Made by a program: the position numbers and the translations under genes. Under the pieces are notes generated by a model, which saw only the letters and a list, made by a program, of their open reading frames with translations, was not told the DNA's origin and ran no database searches. Below, one piece after another: positions 17,963-27,317 of a DNA stretch of 64,000 bases (position 1 is its first letter; each line of letters starts with the position of its first letter). Source of the DNA: Mesorhizobium neociceri (lineage in GTDB: Bacteria; Pseudomonadota; Alphaproteobacteria; Rhizobiales; Rhizobiaceae); assembly GCF_013520985.1 (NCBI RefSeq), contig NZ_JACDTY010000015.1:62001-126000 (forward strand). The letters run 5' to 3'.

Positions 17963-19857
17963 TCAGCCGTCGCACCGTCATTGGACTGATGGCTTCGGCA
18001 CTTCTGCCGGGCACGTCGCGCGCCGGCGATCTGGAGCCGGATTTTCTTCAGCCGCAGCTCACGGCCAAGGCGCTGCCGGCACTCGCCGAGCGCTTGCCCA
18101 AGAGCCCGCGTGCGTTGAATCTCGCTGCGATGGGCCGGCAGCCCGGCCAATATGGCGGCACGCTTCGAACCATCATCGGCAGCCAGAAAGATATCCGGAT
18201 GATGACGATCTACGGGTATTCCCGGCTGGTCGGCTATGACGAAAAGCTTAACTTGCAGGCCGACATTCTCGAAAGTTTCGACGTAGCGGATGATCGCATC
18301 TTCACGTTCAAGATACGGGAAGGACATAAATGGTCCGACGGCAGCCTGCTGACGCCGGAGGATTTCCGCTATTGCTGGGAAGATGTCTGGCTGAACGATG
18401 AGCTTTCGCAAGGCGGGCTCGCCCCGACCCTGCTGGCGGACGGCAAGCCGCCACGCTTCGAGATCGTCGATCCGCTGACGGTGCGCTACAGTTGGGATGC
18501 GCCCAATCCCGACTTCCTGCCCAAGCTCGCTGCTGCCGCGCCGATATCACTTGTTCTGCCGGCCGCCTATCTCAAGCAGTTCCACAAGAAATATCAGGAT
18601 ACATTCCGGCTCGCCGGCCTGATGAAGGAGAACCGGGCCAAGAAATGGACGCTCCTGCATATCCGCATGTCGCGGCAGTATCGCCCGGAAAATCCGGATC
18701 TGCCGACGCTCGATCCCTGGCAGAACCGGACCAAGCCGCCGGCTGAGCAGTTCATCTTCGAGCGCAACCCGTTCTTTCATCGAATAGACGAGAATGGCCG
18801 GCAACTGCCCTATGTCGACCGGATCATCATGAATGTCAGCTCGTCGGCGATCATCTCGGCCAAGACCGGTGCGGGCGAGAGCGACCTGCAATCCATGGGA
18901 ATTGACTTCACCGATTACTCCTTCCTGAAGGACGCGGAAAAGCGCTACCCGGTGAAGATGCATCTGTGGAAACGCACACAAGGTTCACGGCTGGCGCTGC
19001 TGCCCAATCTGAATTGTGCCGACCCGGTGTGGCGTGGCCTTTTGCGTGACGTGCGCGTGCGCCGCGCACTTTCGCTCGCGGTAGACAGGCGCGAGATCAA
19101 TATGGCCGTGTTCTACGGATTGGCGCAGGAAAGTGCCGATACGGTCTTGCCGGAGAGCCCGCTCTACCGGCCGGAATTCGCCAAAGCCTGGGTCGCCCAT
19201 GATCCCGACCAGGCCAATGCCCTGCTAGACGAGGTCGGGCTGCAGGCACGTGACGATGACGGCGTGCGGATGCTTCCCGACGGACGCTCTGCGAAGATCA
19301 TCGTGGAAACGGCCGGCGAAAGCACGCTGGAAACCGACGCGCTCGAACTCATCACCGATCACTGGCGCCAGATCGGCGTCGCTTTGTTCATCCGGACTTC
19401 GCAGCGCGACATCTTCCGCAGCCGCGCGCTTGGCGGCCAGATCATGATGTCGATGTGGTCGGGCATCGACAATGGCGTGCCGACCGCCGACATGAACCCG
19501 TACCAGCTGGCCCCCACCATCGATGACCAGCTGCAATGGCCGCTCTGGGGCGCGCACTATCTGTCCCACGGCAAGATGGGTGAGGCGCCCGATCTTCCTG
19601 AGGTGGTCGAGCTGATGGCTTTGCTCAAGCGCTGGAACGGATCGACCGAAGCCACGGAGCGCGCCGAAATCTGGAATTCAATGCTGTCGATCTACACCGA
19701 TCAGGTGTTTTCGATCGGCACGGTGAACGGAACGCATCAGCCGATTCTGGTGTCCTCGCGGCTGCGCAATCTGCCTGACAAGGCGCTCTACGGCTACGAC
19801 CCGACCGCCTATTTCGGTGTCTACATGCCGGATACATTCTGGCTTGGAGGCTCCTGA
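17959..19857 (+). CDS. Extracellular solute-binding protein, family 5
   Basis: Protein of 632 residues, the periplasmic receptor of the importer. TTG 17959 overlaps the preceding stop (TTGA). The N-terminus ISRRTVIGLMASALLPGTSRA is a Tat-like signal peptide (SRRTVIG plus a hydrophobic core). The mature part has the family-5 landmarks YDEKLNLQADILESF and FTFKIREGHKWSDGSLLTPEDF (about 90-140), and RRALSLAVDRREIN near 375. A longer reading from 17845 would overlap the ATPase gene and bury the signal peptide, so it was rejected. The ligand is probably a peptide or glycoside; it cannot be read from sequence. Confidence 0.9.
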   Translation: MISRRTVIGLMASALLPGTSRAGDLEPDFLQPQLTAKALPALAERLPKSPRALNLAAMGRQPGQYGGTLRTIIGSQKDIRMMTIYGYSRLVGYDEKLNLQADILESFDVADDRIFTFKIREGHKWSDGSLLTPEDFRYCWEDVWLNDELSQGGLAPTLLADGKPPRFEIVDPLTVRYSWDAPNPDFLPKLAAAAPISLVLPAAYLKQFHKKYQDTFRLAGLMKENRAKKWTLLHIRMSRQYRPENPDLPTLDPWQNRTKPPAEQFIFERNPFFHRIDENGRQLPYVDRIIMNVSSSAIISAKTGAGESDLQSMGIDFTDYSFLKDAEKRYPVKMHLWKRTQGSRLALLPNLNCADPVWRGLLRDVRVRRALSLAVDRREINMAVFYGLAQESADTVLPESPLYRPEFAKAWVAHDPDQANALLDEVGLQARDDDGVRMLPDGRSAKIIVETAGESTLETDALELITDHWRQIGVALFIRTSQRDIFRSRALGGQIMMSMWSGIDNGVPTADMNPYQLAPTIDDQLQWPLWGAHYLSHGKMGEAPDLPEVVELMALLKRWNGSTEATERAEIWNSMLSIYTDQVFSIGTVNGTHQPILVSSRLRNLPDKALYGYDPTAYFGVYMPDTFWLGGS

Positions 19858-19859
19858 GC

Positions 19860-20858
19860 GTGCTTCGATATCTTGTCTGGCGCATTGCCGTGATGGTTCC
19901 AACGCTGCTGGTCATATCGGCGCTGGTGTTCACGATCATCGAACTTCCACCGGGCGACTATTTCGACAGCTATGTCGCCGAGCTTCGGGCCCAGGGCGAA
20001 GCGGTGGATTCCGATCGCATCGAGATGATGCGCAAGGAATATGGTTTCGACCAGCCACCGGTCATTCGCTACTTCTACTGGGTCGGCGGGATGCTGCACG
20101 GCGATTTCGGCTATTCCTTCGAATATGAACTGCCGGTTCGCGACGTCGTCGGGGACCGAATGTGGCTGACCGTGCTGGTTTCCTTTGTCACGATCATCTT
20201 CACCTGGCTCATCGCCTTTCCGATCGGCATGTACTCCGCCACGCATCAATACAGCTGGGGTGACTACGGCCTGACTTTCTTCGGCCTTCTCGGCCTTGCC
20301 ATTCCGAATTTCATGCTGGCGCTGATCCTGATGTATTTCGCCAACATCTGGTTCGGCACGTCCATCGGCCATCTCATGGACCAGCAATATCTCGGCGAGG
20401 CGATGAGCTGGGCCAAGGCCAAGTCGATCCTCGCCCATCTCTGGATCCCGGTCCTGATTATCGGCACCGGGGGCACGGCAAGCATGATCCGGCGGCTGCG
20501 CGCAAATCTGCTCGATGAGTTGCACAAGCAATATGTCGTGACCGCGCGTGCCAAAGGCCTTCATCCGTTCAAGGCGCTGGTCAAATATCCGCTGCGCATG
20601 GCGCTCAATTTCTTCATTTCCGACATCGGCTCCATCCTGCCGGCCATCATCTCCGGCGCCGAAATCACGGCGATCGTGCTGTCTTTGGAAACGACCGGGC
20701 CGATGCTGATCAAGGCGCTGCAAAGCCAGGATATGTATCTGGCAGGGTCGTTCCTGATGTTCCTCGCCTTCCTGACGGTCATCGGCGTGCTGATTTCCGA
20801 CCTGGCGCTGGCGTTGCTTGATCCACGAATTCGTTTGCAGGGCGGCAGCACCAAATGA
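19860..20858 (+). CDS. Peptide-type ABC transporter permease (DppB/YejB-like)
   Basis: Protein of 332 residues, an inner-membrane channel subunit. TM1 is at the N-terminus (YLVWRIAVMVPTLLVISALVF), followed by PPGDYFDSYV, common to DppB-type permeases. At least four more hydrophobic segments follow. The cytoplasmic coupling loop reads YVVTARAKGLHPFKALVKYPLR (about 222-243), the EAA-type contact with the ATPase. GTG 19860 starts 2 bp after the binding-protein stop, and the gene overlaps the next permease by 4 bp, so the order is operonic. Confidence 0.92.
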   Translation: MLRYLVWRIAVMVPTLLVISALVFTIIELPPGDYFDSYVAELRAQGEAVDSDRIEMMRKEYGFDQPPVIRYFYWVGGMLHGDFGYSFEYELPVRDVVGDRMWLTVLVSFVTIIFTWLIAFPIGMYSATHQYSWGDYGLTFFGLLGLAIPNFMLALILMYFANIWFGTSIGHLMDQQYLGEAMSWAKAKSILAHLWIPVLIIGTGGTASMIRRLRANLLDELHKQYVVTARAKGLHPFKALVKYPLRMALNFFISDIGSILPAIISGAEITAIVLSLETTGPMLIKALQSQDMYLAGSFLMFLAFLTVIGVLISDLALALLDPRIRLQGGSTK

Positions 20859-22036
20859 ACACGCAATCGCCGCTGCCCGCTCCGGGCGCTCCACTGCAAC
20901 ACTACGTTTCCATCGCGCCCTTTGACCTGCAGTCGGTCGAGGCGATGACGCCGGAGCAGTCGAAGGTCTTTCAGGCGTCGCAGTTGCGGCTGATGTGGTG
21001 GAAATTCCGCAAGCACCGGCTCGCGCTTATATCCGGCATATTCCTGGCAGTGCTGTATTTCGGGATACTGATCAGCGAGTTCCTGGCGCCCTACAATCTG
21101 CACACGCGCAACATGGACTACATCTATTCGCCGCCGCAGCAGGTGCACCTGTTCCGCAATGGCGAATTCGTCGGGCCGTTCGTCTATGGCCGCCAGATGA
21201 AGCTGGATATGGATACGCTCAAGCGGAACTACATCGAGAACCAGGACGATGTTCAGCGGCTCCGCTTCTTCTGCAAGGGCGACAGTTACCAGTTCTGGGG
21301 CCTGATCGAAGGTGACAGGCATTTTGTCTGCCCTGCCGAAAACGGCCAGCTGTTTCTGGCCGGCACCGACAGGCTGGGGCGTGACGTGCTCTCGCGCATG
21401 ATCTATGGCGCACGCATTTCACTGACAATCGGCCTCGTCGGCATCAGTTTCAGCTTCCTGCTCGGCATCTTCATCGGCGGATTGGCCGGCTATCACGGCG
21501 GTATCTTCGACCTGGTCGTTCAACGAATAATCGAAGTTCTGCAATCGATTCCCAGCATCCCGCTATGGCTGGCCCTGGCGGCGATCATGCCGATAACCTG
21601 GAGTCCGATCCTGATCTATTTCGGCATCACCGTCATCCTCGGACTGCTCGACTGGACCGGACTGGCGCGGGCCGTGCGTTCAAAGCTTCTGGCCCTGCGC
21701 GAGGAGGATTACGTTCTGGCCGCGCAGTTGATGGGCGCCGGGAGCAGCCGCATTATCAGGCGGCATCTCATTCCCGGTTTCATGTCGCACCTGATCGCGA
21801 CGGCGACGCTCTCCATACCCGGCATGATCCTGGGCGAGACGGCGCTGAGCTTCCTCGGGCTCGGCCTGAGGGCGCCGATAACCAGCTGGGGCATCCTGCT
21901 CACCGAGGCGCGCAGCGTCAGCGTGATCGCGTTCTATCCATGGCTGCTTTTGCCAATGCTCCCCGTCATCCTCGTCATCATGGCGTTCAACTTCCTCGGC
22001 GACGGCTTGCGGGACGCCGCGGATCCCTACAAGTGA
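20855..22036 (+). CDS. Peptide-type ABC transporter permease (DppC/YejE-like)
   Basis: Protein of 393 residues, longer than most DppC subunits because of a periplasmic insert of about 100 residues after TM1 (from HTRNMDYIYSPPQQVHLF to FVCPAENGQLFLAGTD). Then comes the standard GTDRLGRDVLSRMIYGARISL and the EAA loop LREEDYVLAAQLMGAGSSRIIRRH (about 282-305). The C-terminus ends FNFLGDGLRDAADPYK, as is usual in the family. ATG 20855 overlaps the previous gene as ATGA. It is the last gene of the importer operon. Confidence 0.92.
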   Translation: MNTQSPLPAPGAPLQHYVSIAPFDLQSVEAMTPEQSKVFQASQLRLMWWKFRKHRLALISGIFLAVLYFGILISEFLAPYNLHTRNMDYIYSPPQQVHLFRNGEFVGPFVYGRQMKLDMDTLKRNYIENQDDVQRLRFFCKGDSYQFWGLIEGDRHFVCPAENGQLFLAGTDRLGRDVLSRMIYGARISLTIGLVGISFSFLLGIFIGGLAGYHGGIFDLVVQRIIEVLQSIPSIPLWLALAAIMPITWSPILIYFGITVILGLLDWTGLARAVRSKLLALREEDYVLAAQLMGAGSSRIIRRHLIPGFMSHLIATATLSIPGMILGETALSFLGLGLRAPITSWGILLTEARSVSVIAFYPWLLLPMLPVILVIMAFNFLGDGLRDAADPYK

Positions 22037-22133
22037 GGATCGCCATTCCGCCGCGCGGCTTGCCGACGACTCCGCCCGGTATGACGTTTGTCGGCGGCCG
22101 GTTGGGTTATTGCAGGGTTCGTCGTTCGCCTCT

Positions 22134-22259
22134 AGAGCGTTTCACCGTTTAACGGAAACGGCGAAACACTCTATCTCTTTGTTTTGACGCAATTCCCAAG
22201 GGAAAGCGCTACACGCTTTTCCCGGGAAAACCGCTCACACTTTTCCTGGAATTGCTCTA
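22134..22259. repeat. Dispersed repeat, AGAGCGTTTCACCGTTT family
   Basis: This has two parts. First is a hairpin with AGAGCGTTTC ... GAAACACTCT arms around an ACCGTTTAACGGAAACGGC core. Second is a TTTTGACGCAATTCC... CTGGAATTGCTCT palindrome. Related copies lie at 25332-25398 (second part only) and 33351-33450 (both parts). It sits after the importer operon and may help end transcription. Confidence 0.72.
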
Positions 22260-22308
22260 TATGCGGCAAGCCCGATCGGGGTTGCTGGTTCAGGACATAC
22301 AATCGCAT

Positions 22309-22788
22309 ATGAGTCGCCTCGATAATTTCATCAGCAGGATGACCGCACAGCGCGACATTCTCAATCAAATCTGCCCCGAGGTGGCGAAGATGGAGGGGCT
22401 TGTGCTCGAGCTCGGCCTCGGCAATGGCCGGACGTTCCACCATCTGCGCGAGCTTCTGCCCGGGCGCCGGATCGTGGTGTTCGACCGCGAAGTTGGCGCA
22501 CACACCAGCTCAATTCCCGAAGCTGAAAACCTCGTGCTCGGCGAAATACGCGAGACGGGCCGCAAGTTCATTGGCATCGAAGCCGCCCTTGTTCATGCCG
22601 ACATCGGCACCGGCTATGACGATCGCGATGCAGTGACCGCTACCTGGCTTCCCGATCTGATTGCGAGCCTTCTTCGCGTCGGCGGCTTCGCGGTCAGTGG
22701 CACGCCGCTCGATCACCCGCTGCTGCAACGCCTCCCGGCGCCGACTTCGGAGCCCGCCGATCGTTATTTCCTTTGCAAGCGCGTGTAA
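22309..22788 (+). CDS. SAM-dependent methyltransferase (Methyltransf_17-like)
   Basis: Protein of 159 residues. It opens MSRLDNFISRMTAQRDIL, then has SAM motif I as VLELGLGNGRTFHHLRELLPGR (about 30-51), the acidic end of strand 2 as VFDREVGAH and HADIGTGYDD near 105. This matches a small rhizobial methyltransferase group of about 160 residues. ATG 22309 is chosen because earlier in-frame codons lie inside the upstream repeat. The gene is isolated, with the repeat upstream and a convergent cyclase gene downstream. The substrate is not known. Confidence 0.78.
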   Translation: MSRLDNFISRMTAQRDILNQICPEVAKMEGLVLELGLGNGRTFHHLRELLPGRRIVVFDREVGAHTSSIPEAENLVLGEIRETGRKFIGIEAALVHADIGTGYDDRDAVTATWLPDLIASLLRVGGFAVSGTPLDHPLLQRLPAPTSEPADRYFLCKRV

Positions 22789-22825
22789 GGGGCGGAGACG
22801 GCCCAAATCTTCAGGGGCCAACTCT

Positions 22826-24241
22826 TCAGGGGATCGTATAGACTGCTATCTCCCGCTCAATGCCGCGCAGCGAGACCTCGTGAGGCACCGGCGTCAGCGC
22901 GTTCCTGTGCAACAGCTCGGCGGTGAGATTGTCTTCGACCACCGCATGCGTGGCGAAGATCGCCTGTGCGTCAGCAAGGTTCTGGACCCGCGACGCAATG
23001 TTGACCGTCTGGCCGAAATAGTCCTGCCGCTCGTTCATGGATACGGCGATGCAGGGGCCGGCATGGACTCCGATCTTGAGCAGCAGATCCTCGCGCCCGC
23101 TCTTGTCGTTGAGCGCACGCATGGCATCGCGCATCCTGAGGGCCGCGGCGATTGCACGATCAGGCGTCGCGAAGGTCGCCATCACCGCATCACCGATCGT
23201 CTTCACCACCGCGCCTGCCTCCGCCGCGACGATCTCGTGCAGAACCTGGAAATGCTCGCGCACGAGATCGAAGGCCGAAAGGTCGCCCACCCGCTCGTAA
23301 AGCGCGGTCGACCCGCGCAGGTCGGTGAACAGGAAGGTCAGGCTGGTGATCTTCAGGCGCTGGTTGATGTCGAGCGTATCCGTACGATAGAGATCGCGGA
23401 ATGTATGGTTGGTGAGCAGGCGCTTGGCGGTCAGGAAGGGCCGGCGTTTGCCCAGGAAATCATGCAATGCCTTGCCGGCGATGAAGACCGTCGGCAGCAC
23501 GCGGGTTTCGGTCCTGTTTTCCAGCGAAATGCGCAACGGGCCAGGTTGCATCTCCAGCGTCTGGTTCTGGACATGGTCGCGGTCGAAGACCAAAGAAAGG
23601 CTTCGGCGCTCCTTTGTGGGTTCGCCCTTTCCGTCGATGAACTGCACTGAATGCGTGACCGGCTCGAAGACGATGACGAATTCGGACGGAAGCTGTATGG
23701 GTAGAACCGCCTTTTCACCCGGCGCAAGCTCGATATCTTCCAGCGTGAACGCTTCCAACGTTTTTGCGAAATCCTCACCCGGCAGATCGACGCCGGACCC
23801 CCAGTAGATCTGGCGGAAGTATTCCATCAACGGCAGTTCGTGTGGATTGTGGGCGGCAATCCTGCGTACGCGGGGACTGACGGTGAATGTCACCTCGACC
23901 ATCTCGTCGAGCGTCGGCGAATAGTCCTCGGAGCATAGCGCGCAGGTATATTCGTCCTTCTGCAGGGTTTTCAGCGTGGCGTTGGTGTCGAGCACGCCGC
24001 CGCAGCCGGGGCACAGAACATTCCAGGAAATGTCGAAGATGCCCACCCGCGCCGCATGGAGAAAGGCGCTGATGGCCCGTTCCTCGTCGAGGCCATGCTT
24101 GCTGGCGAAGGCCGGCACATTGATGCGGCAAAGTTCGCGGCCCTCGCCTTCGGCGACGGTTTGCCGGATCGCGTCGATTGCCTGTGGATCGACATCGGTC
24201 GATTGCCGCAGAAGCGAGAACAGATCCTGAGCTTCGTTCAT
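22826..24241 (-). CDS. Adenylate cyclase with N-terminal DUF5939 domain
   Basis: Protein of 471 residues that probably makes cAMP from ATP in the cytoplasm. The first 270 residues are a DUF5939-type region with a zinc-ribbon pattern, CPGCGG and CALC (about 81-107). The C-terminal class III domain is complete: FLFTDLRGSTALYERVGD (first metal Asp, about 302), GAVVKTIGDAVMA (Lys and second metal Asp, about 342-354) and DYFGQTVNIASRV (purine-specifying Asp, then the Asn/Arg pair, about 410). It is a close paralogue of the gene at 33521. It is convergent with the small methyltransferase and divergent from the membrane protein at 24419. Confidence 0.9.
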   Translation of the reverse strand: MNEAQDLFSLLRQSTDVDPQAIDAIRQTVAEGEGRELCRINVPAFASKHGLDEERAISAFLHAARVGIFDISWNVLCPGCGGVLDTNATLKTLQKDEYTCALCSEDYSPTLDEMVEVTFTVSPRVRRIAAHNPHELPLMEYFRQIYWGSGVDLPGEDFAKTLEAFTLEDIELAPGEKAVLPIQLPSEFVIVFEPVTHSVQFIDGKGEPTKERRSLSLVFDRDHVQNQTLEMQPGPLRISLENRTETRVLPTVFIAGKALHDFLGKRRPFLTAKRLLTNHTFRDLYRTDTLDINQRLKITSLTFLFTDLRGSTALYERVGDLSAFDLVREHFQVLHEIVAAEAGAVVKTIGDAVMATFATPDRAIAAALRMRDAMRALNDKSGREDLLLKIGVHAGPCIAVSMNERQDYFGQTVNIASRVQNLADAQAIFATHAVVEDNLTAELLHRNALTPVPHEVSLRGIEREIAVYTIP

Positions 24242-24418
24242 CGTGCAGGCTCCGAAAAATGCGCCGCCCGCGGCGTGTTGGCCGGACCGGTCTTCGGTCC
24301 GCGCACTCCATCTTACGTCGAAACGGATCGAACGGCCATTCGAATGGACAAGCCTGGTGACAGGTCAATTTCCATTCGGCGGATTTTCACCGGCCGCAAG
24401 CGGCACTATGATGGGTGC

Positions 24419-25273
24419 ATGGGGCATTCATCTCTAGGGCTTTCTCCCGTGCCGACACCCGACAACCCGCCATTTCCCGCGACCCTGCGGCTTTTCTCGG
24501 CGGGGGTCATCATCGTCCTGATCGTCGGCGCCGGCCTGTTTTTCGCGCCGGCGCTGGTCAAGCCGCGCTGGCCCTGGCCCGTCACGCCATTCAGTGCCCG
24601 CTTCCTCGGCGGCTTCTACACCGCCGAAATGGCGGTGATGGCGGCGCTCTTGTTCTGGAATCGCTGGTCGCCCGGCAGGCTGGTGCTGGTCATGGCCTTC
24701 ATCTTCACCGTCATCGTGTCGGCGGTTTCGTTGATCAATCTCGGCTATTTCAACTTCGAGCGAAAAGCGACCTGGCTCTGGTTCCTGGTCTATCTTGCCT
24801 CGGCTGCGGTATCCGGGCTGTTCCTGTGGCGGGCCAGGGCTCGTCCTTCAGCAAAAGGCGTGACCCTAAACCCCGCATGGCGCGCCTACATGCCGGTGGA
24901 AACGGCGATCCTTGGGCTCTATGGCGTCGGCATGTTGCTGTTTCCCCATATGGTCAGCAGCACCTGGCCATGGCCGGTCGATCCCTTCCACGCCCAGGTC
25001 TACAGCGCCATCTTCCTCGCCGGCGCTGGCGGCACCTATCTCGTCTGGAAAAGCGCGCCGCGCGAAGAATTGCTGGTGCTCGGCCTGGCGCAGTTTCTGG
25101 TCGGACTGCTTTCCATCCTTGGCCTCGTTATCACCGACGCCACGGTGCACCGGATCGACTGGACGGCGGCCGCTACATTGTACTGGCTCGCCCTTTTCGG
25201 CTGGATCGGCATTAGCGGCACCTTCAAACTCTTCGCCGCCTCCCGGCATTTTGGCGCGCAGCCGGCAGCATAG
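24419..25273 (+). CDS. Integral membrane protein with internal duplication, unknown function
   Basis: Protein of about 284 residues with roughly eight hydrophobic segments. The two halves resemble each other: RWPWPVTPFSARFLGGFYTAE (about 45) and TWPWPVDPFHAQVYSAIFLA (about 185) occupy equivalent places, which suggests a duplicated four-helix unit. ATG 24419 gives a short cytoplasmic N-terminus; GTG 24449 is an alternative. No enzymatic motif was seen. It is transcribed divergently from the DUF5939 cyclase, so the two could share a control region of about 180 bp. I do not recognise the family. Confidence 0.75.
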   Translation: MGHSSLGLSPVPTPDNPPFPATLRLFSAGVIIVLIVGAGLFFAPALVKPRWPWPVTPFSARFLGGFYTAEMAVMAALLFWNRWSPGRLVLVMAFIFTVIVSAVSLINLGYFNFERKATWLWFLVYLASAAVSGLFLWRARARPSAKGVTLNPAWRAYMPVETAILGLYGVGMLLFPHMVSSTWPWPVDPFHAQVYSAIFLAGAGGTYLVWKSAPREELLVLGLAQFLVGLLSILGLVITDATVHRIDWTAAATLYWLALFGWIGISGTFKLFAASRHFGAQPAA

Positions 25274-25331
25274 GGTGCAGAGACGGGCTGGATTTTCAGA
25301 TAACGTCCGGTGCATCGTGCCGGGCCGATTG

Positions 25332-25398
25332 GCTCTATCACTTTGTTCTGACGCAATTCCAGGCGGAAAACCGCTCACACTTTTCCTGGAATTGCTGT
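25332..25398. repeat. Dispersed repeat, TTGACGCAATTCC palindrome
   Basis: This is the second half of the element at 22134: CTGACGCAATTCCAGG ... CCTGGAATTGCTG arms around GCGGAAAACCGCTCACACTTTT. It fills the gap between the membrane protein and the GNAT gene. Confidence 0.7.
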
Positions 25399-25411
25399 AG
25401 CCGGGAACGCC

Positions 25412-25930
25412 ATGACCAGCACGACCTCCTCCGAGAAAATCCAGCCGCAGCTCCGGGCCGTCCGGCCAAGCGATGCGGAGGCGCTTTGCGCTATCTTCAA
25501 CATGCCGGGCTTCCGCTGGGGCACGCTCAGGATGCCGTTCGAGATGGTGGAGCAGGTGGAGCGCCGCATCGCCAAGTCCGGCCAGGAAACCACCTGGATC
25601 GTCGCCGAGCTGGACGGCAAGGTCGTCGGACATGGCAGCCTGGTCGTGCAAAGTTCGCCGCGCCGTTCGCATACAGGCGAGATCAATATCGGCCTAGACG
25701 ATGGCTTTGTCGGCAAGGGTATCGGCTCTGCCATACTTGGCGCGCTGCTGGACGTGGCCGACAACTGGCGCGGCCTGAAGCGGGTCGAATTGAGCGTCTA
25801 TGCCGACAATGAACCGGCCATCCGCCTCTACACCAGCCACGGCTTTGAGGTCGAAGGCCGGCATGTGAAGGCCGGATTTACCGACGGGCAGTATCACGAC
25901 CTCCTGACCATGGCGCGGCTGCGGTTCTGA
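25412..25930 (+). CDS. GNAT N-acetyltransferase (YhhY/AaaT-like)
   Basis: Protein of 172 residues that transfers acetyl from acetyl-CoA to an amino group, possibly of an amino acid by resemblance to E. coli AaaT/YhhY. Shared marks are FNMPGFRWGTLRMPFE (about 30-45), GKVVGHGSLVVQSSPRRSH (about 70-88) and the acetyl-CoA loop DDGFVGKGIGSAIL (about 96-109). NEPAIRLYTSHGFEVEGR follows near the end. ATG 25412 comes just after the repeat. Its stop overlaps the next start (TGATG), so the next gene is translationally coupled. Confidence 0.88.
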   Translation: MTSTTSSEKIQPQLRAVRPSDAEALCAIFNMPGFRWGTLRMPFEMVEQVERRIAKSGQETTWIVAELDGKVVGHGSLVVQSSPRRSHTGEINIGLDDGFVGKGIGSAILGALLDVADNWRGLKRVELSVYADNEPAIRLYTSHGFEVEGRHVKAGFTDGQYHDLLTMARLRF

Positions 25931-27309
25931 TGACCGCCGTCTTTACCCCACCCCCTGCGCCTCCGGTGGACATTCTGGCTTTGCTGTCGCTGCTCTGCCC
26001 GGAAGTCGTGCGTGACATCGAGCAGAACTGGAATGCACCGGTTTCCGATTATGCCCGCCATTTGTGGCGGCCGGTGGCAAGGCCGGCATCGGGCCCGGCG
26101 ATCGCTGCCCGCTCGATCCTGCGCGACGTCCTGCACCAACGCCTTGGTTTGATCATGCAGCCTGAAGAGATCGGCAAGGCCCTCGACGAATTCGAGCACA
26201 GACCGGTGATCCAGTCCGGCCTGCACTGCCTGCTTTTGATGGACCGGATCACCTTCGATGCTCTCCTGCTTGCCTGGCTCGGCGCGGTCGAAAACGGGCT
26301 GTCGGCCTTCTTCGGCTTCGTGGGAACGACGATGACAATGGAGACTGTCGGCCGGGAGGGGCCGGGATGGCTCGATGTCGGCGACGACAAGGTCAACCTG
26401 TTTGGCATGGGGCGCCATAAACTGTGCCGCAAAAGCGCTTGCGCAGCCGGTCCCGTCACCCTCAACGCGCGCGCGCTCGAAGCGGTGGGCAATGAGACGG
26501 ATGCCAGCCGCTGGCTGGGCACCCTGCTTGCCAGCCAGGACAAGGTGTTTGCAACCGCCGCCGATGCGCTGACGGAACTCAACGAGGATCTGGTCGCCGA
26601 CTGGGACAGTTCCGGCATGGCTCGGCCGGTTTTCATCGACGACCGGCTCGCCGCTTCTGCCGTGGCGCGGCATCTGGACCATGACGGCAGCCTTCTTTCC
26701 AGGCTGCTCCTTGAGCCTGCAAGGCGCCAGCGTCTCGACCATGCCTTGCAAGAGGCCGCATCGGGCCCATTTGGCAGATTCCTGCCCAACGCCACGGCCT
26801 ATTTCTGGGGCATTCGCGAGCAGCGCGTGCGCAAGCTCATCCTCGAGAACGGGCATCTGATCGAGCCTGACAGGCCGCATGGTCTTTGCATCCCGTTTGA
26901 GCGGCTGCATCTCAAGCAGGCGCTGCTGGATGGCGTGCTGTTGCCGGACTTGTTCCTGGCGTTCCTCATCCTTGCCATATTGCCGCGCGTGCGGATTGTG
27001 GGCGGCCTGAGACAGATTGGCTATGTGGCGCTTTTCCACTCGATCCTGCTGGCCGCGCTGGATGAAACCGCGCCGGAAGAGCGCGATCTGGCTGCGGAGC
27101 TGCAGGTTCGGGAAAATGCCTGGGGCATGCGGGTCATCGATGAAAAGATCTCGGTGCGCGAGCAGCTTGCCGGCCTGCCGGAAGGGGCGCTCTTTCCGGA
27201 CCTGCTCCGGCAATACCGTCTGCAGACGTTTGCCGAGACGACTGACGACCTGAAACTGGTTCGCGAAAACGCCCGATGGCGCAAGATCGGCCGGGCCTCC
27301 GGCCTCTGA
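25930..27309 (+). CDS. Unknown 459-aa protein coupled to GNAT gene
   Basis: Protein of 459 residues starting at ATG 25930, one base inside the GNAT stop. I do not recognise it. It is mainly helical and soluble by composition, though residues near 330-355 (ALLDGVLLPDLFLAFLILAILPRVRIVGG) are hydrophobic enough for a membrane or buried segment. There is no signal peptide. A lone Cys pair (LCRKSACAAG, about 165) is the only metal-like feature. Because it is co-translated with an acetyltransferase it could be that enzyme's substrate-presenting partner or a second biosynthetic enzyme; this is inference. Confidence 0.72.
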   Translation: MTAVFTPPPAPPVDILALLSLLCPEVVRDIEQNWNAPVSDYARHLWRPVARPASGPAIAARSILRDVLHQRLGLIMQPEEIGKALDEFEHRPVIQSGLHCLLLMDRITFDALLLAWLGAVENGLSAFFGFVGTTMTMETVGREGPGWLDVGDDKVNLFGMGRHKLCRKSACAAGPVTLNARALEAVGNETDASRWLGTLLASQDKVFATAADALTELNEDLVADWDSSGMARPVFIDDRLAASAVARHLDHDGSLLSRLLLEPARRQRLDHALQEAASGPFGRFLPNATAYFWGIREQRVRKLILENGHLIEPDRPHGLCIPFERLHLKQALLDGVLLPDLFLAFLILAILPRVRIVGGLRQIGYVALFHSILLAALDETAPEERDLAAELQVRENAWGMRVIDEKISVREQLAGLPEGALFPDLLRQYRLQTFAETTDDLKLVRENARWRKIGRASGL

Positions 27310-27317
27310 TCACCCGG

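Noticed and set aside
25894..27213. 439-codon minus-strand frame opposite the 459-residue unknown gene
   Set aside because: The plus-strand reading is coupled to the GNAT gene and has normal composition; the minus reading is His/Arg/Gln-rich, typical of shadows.
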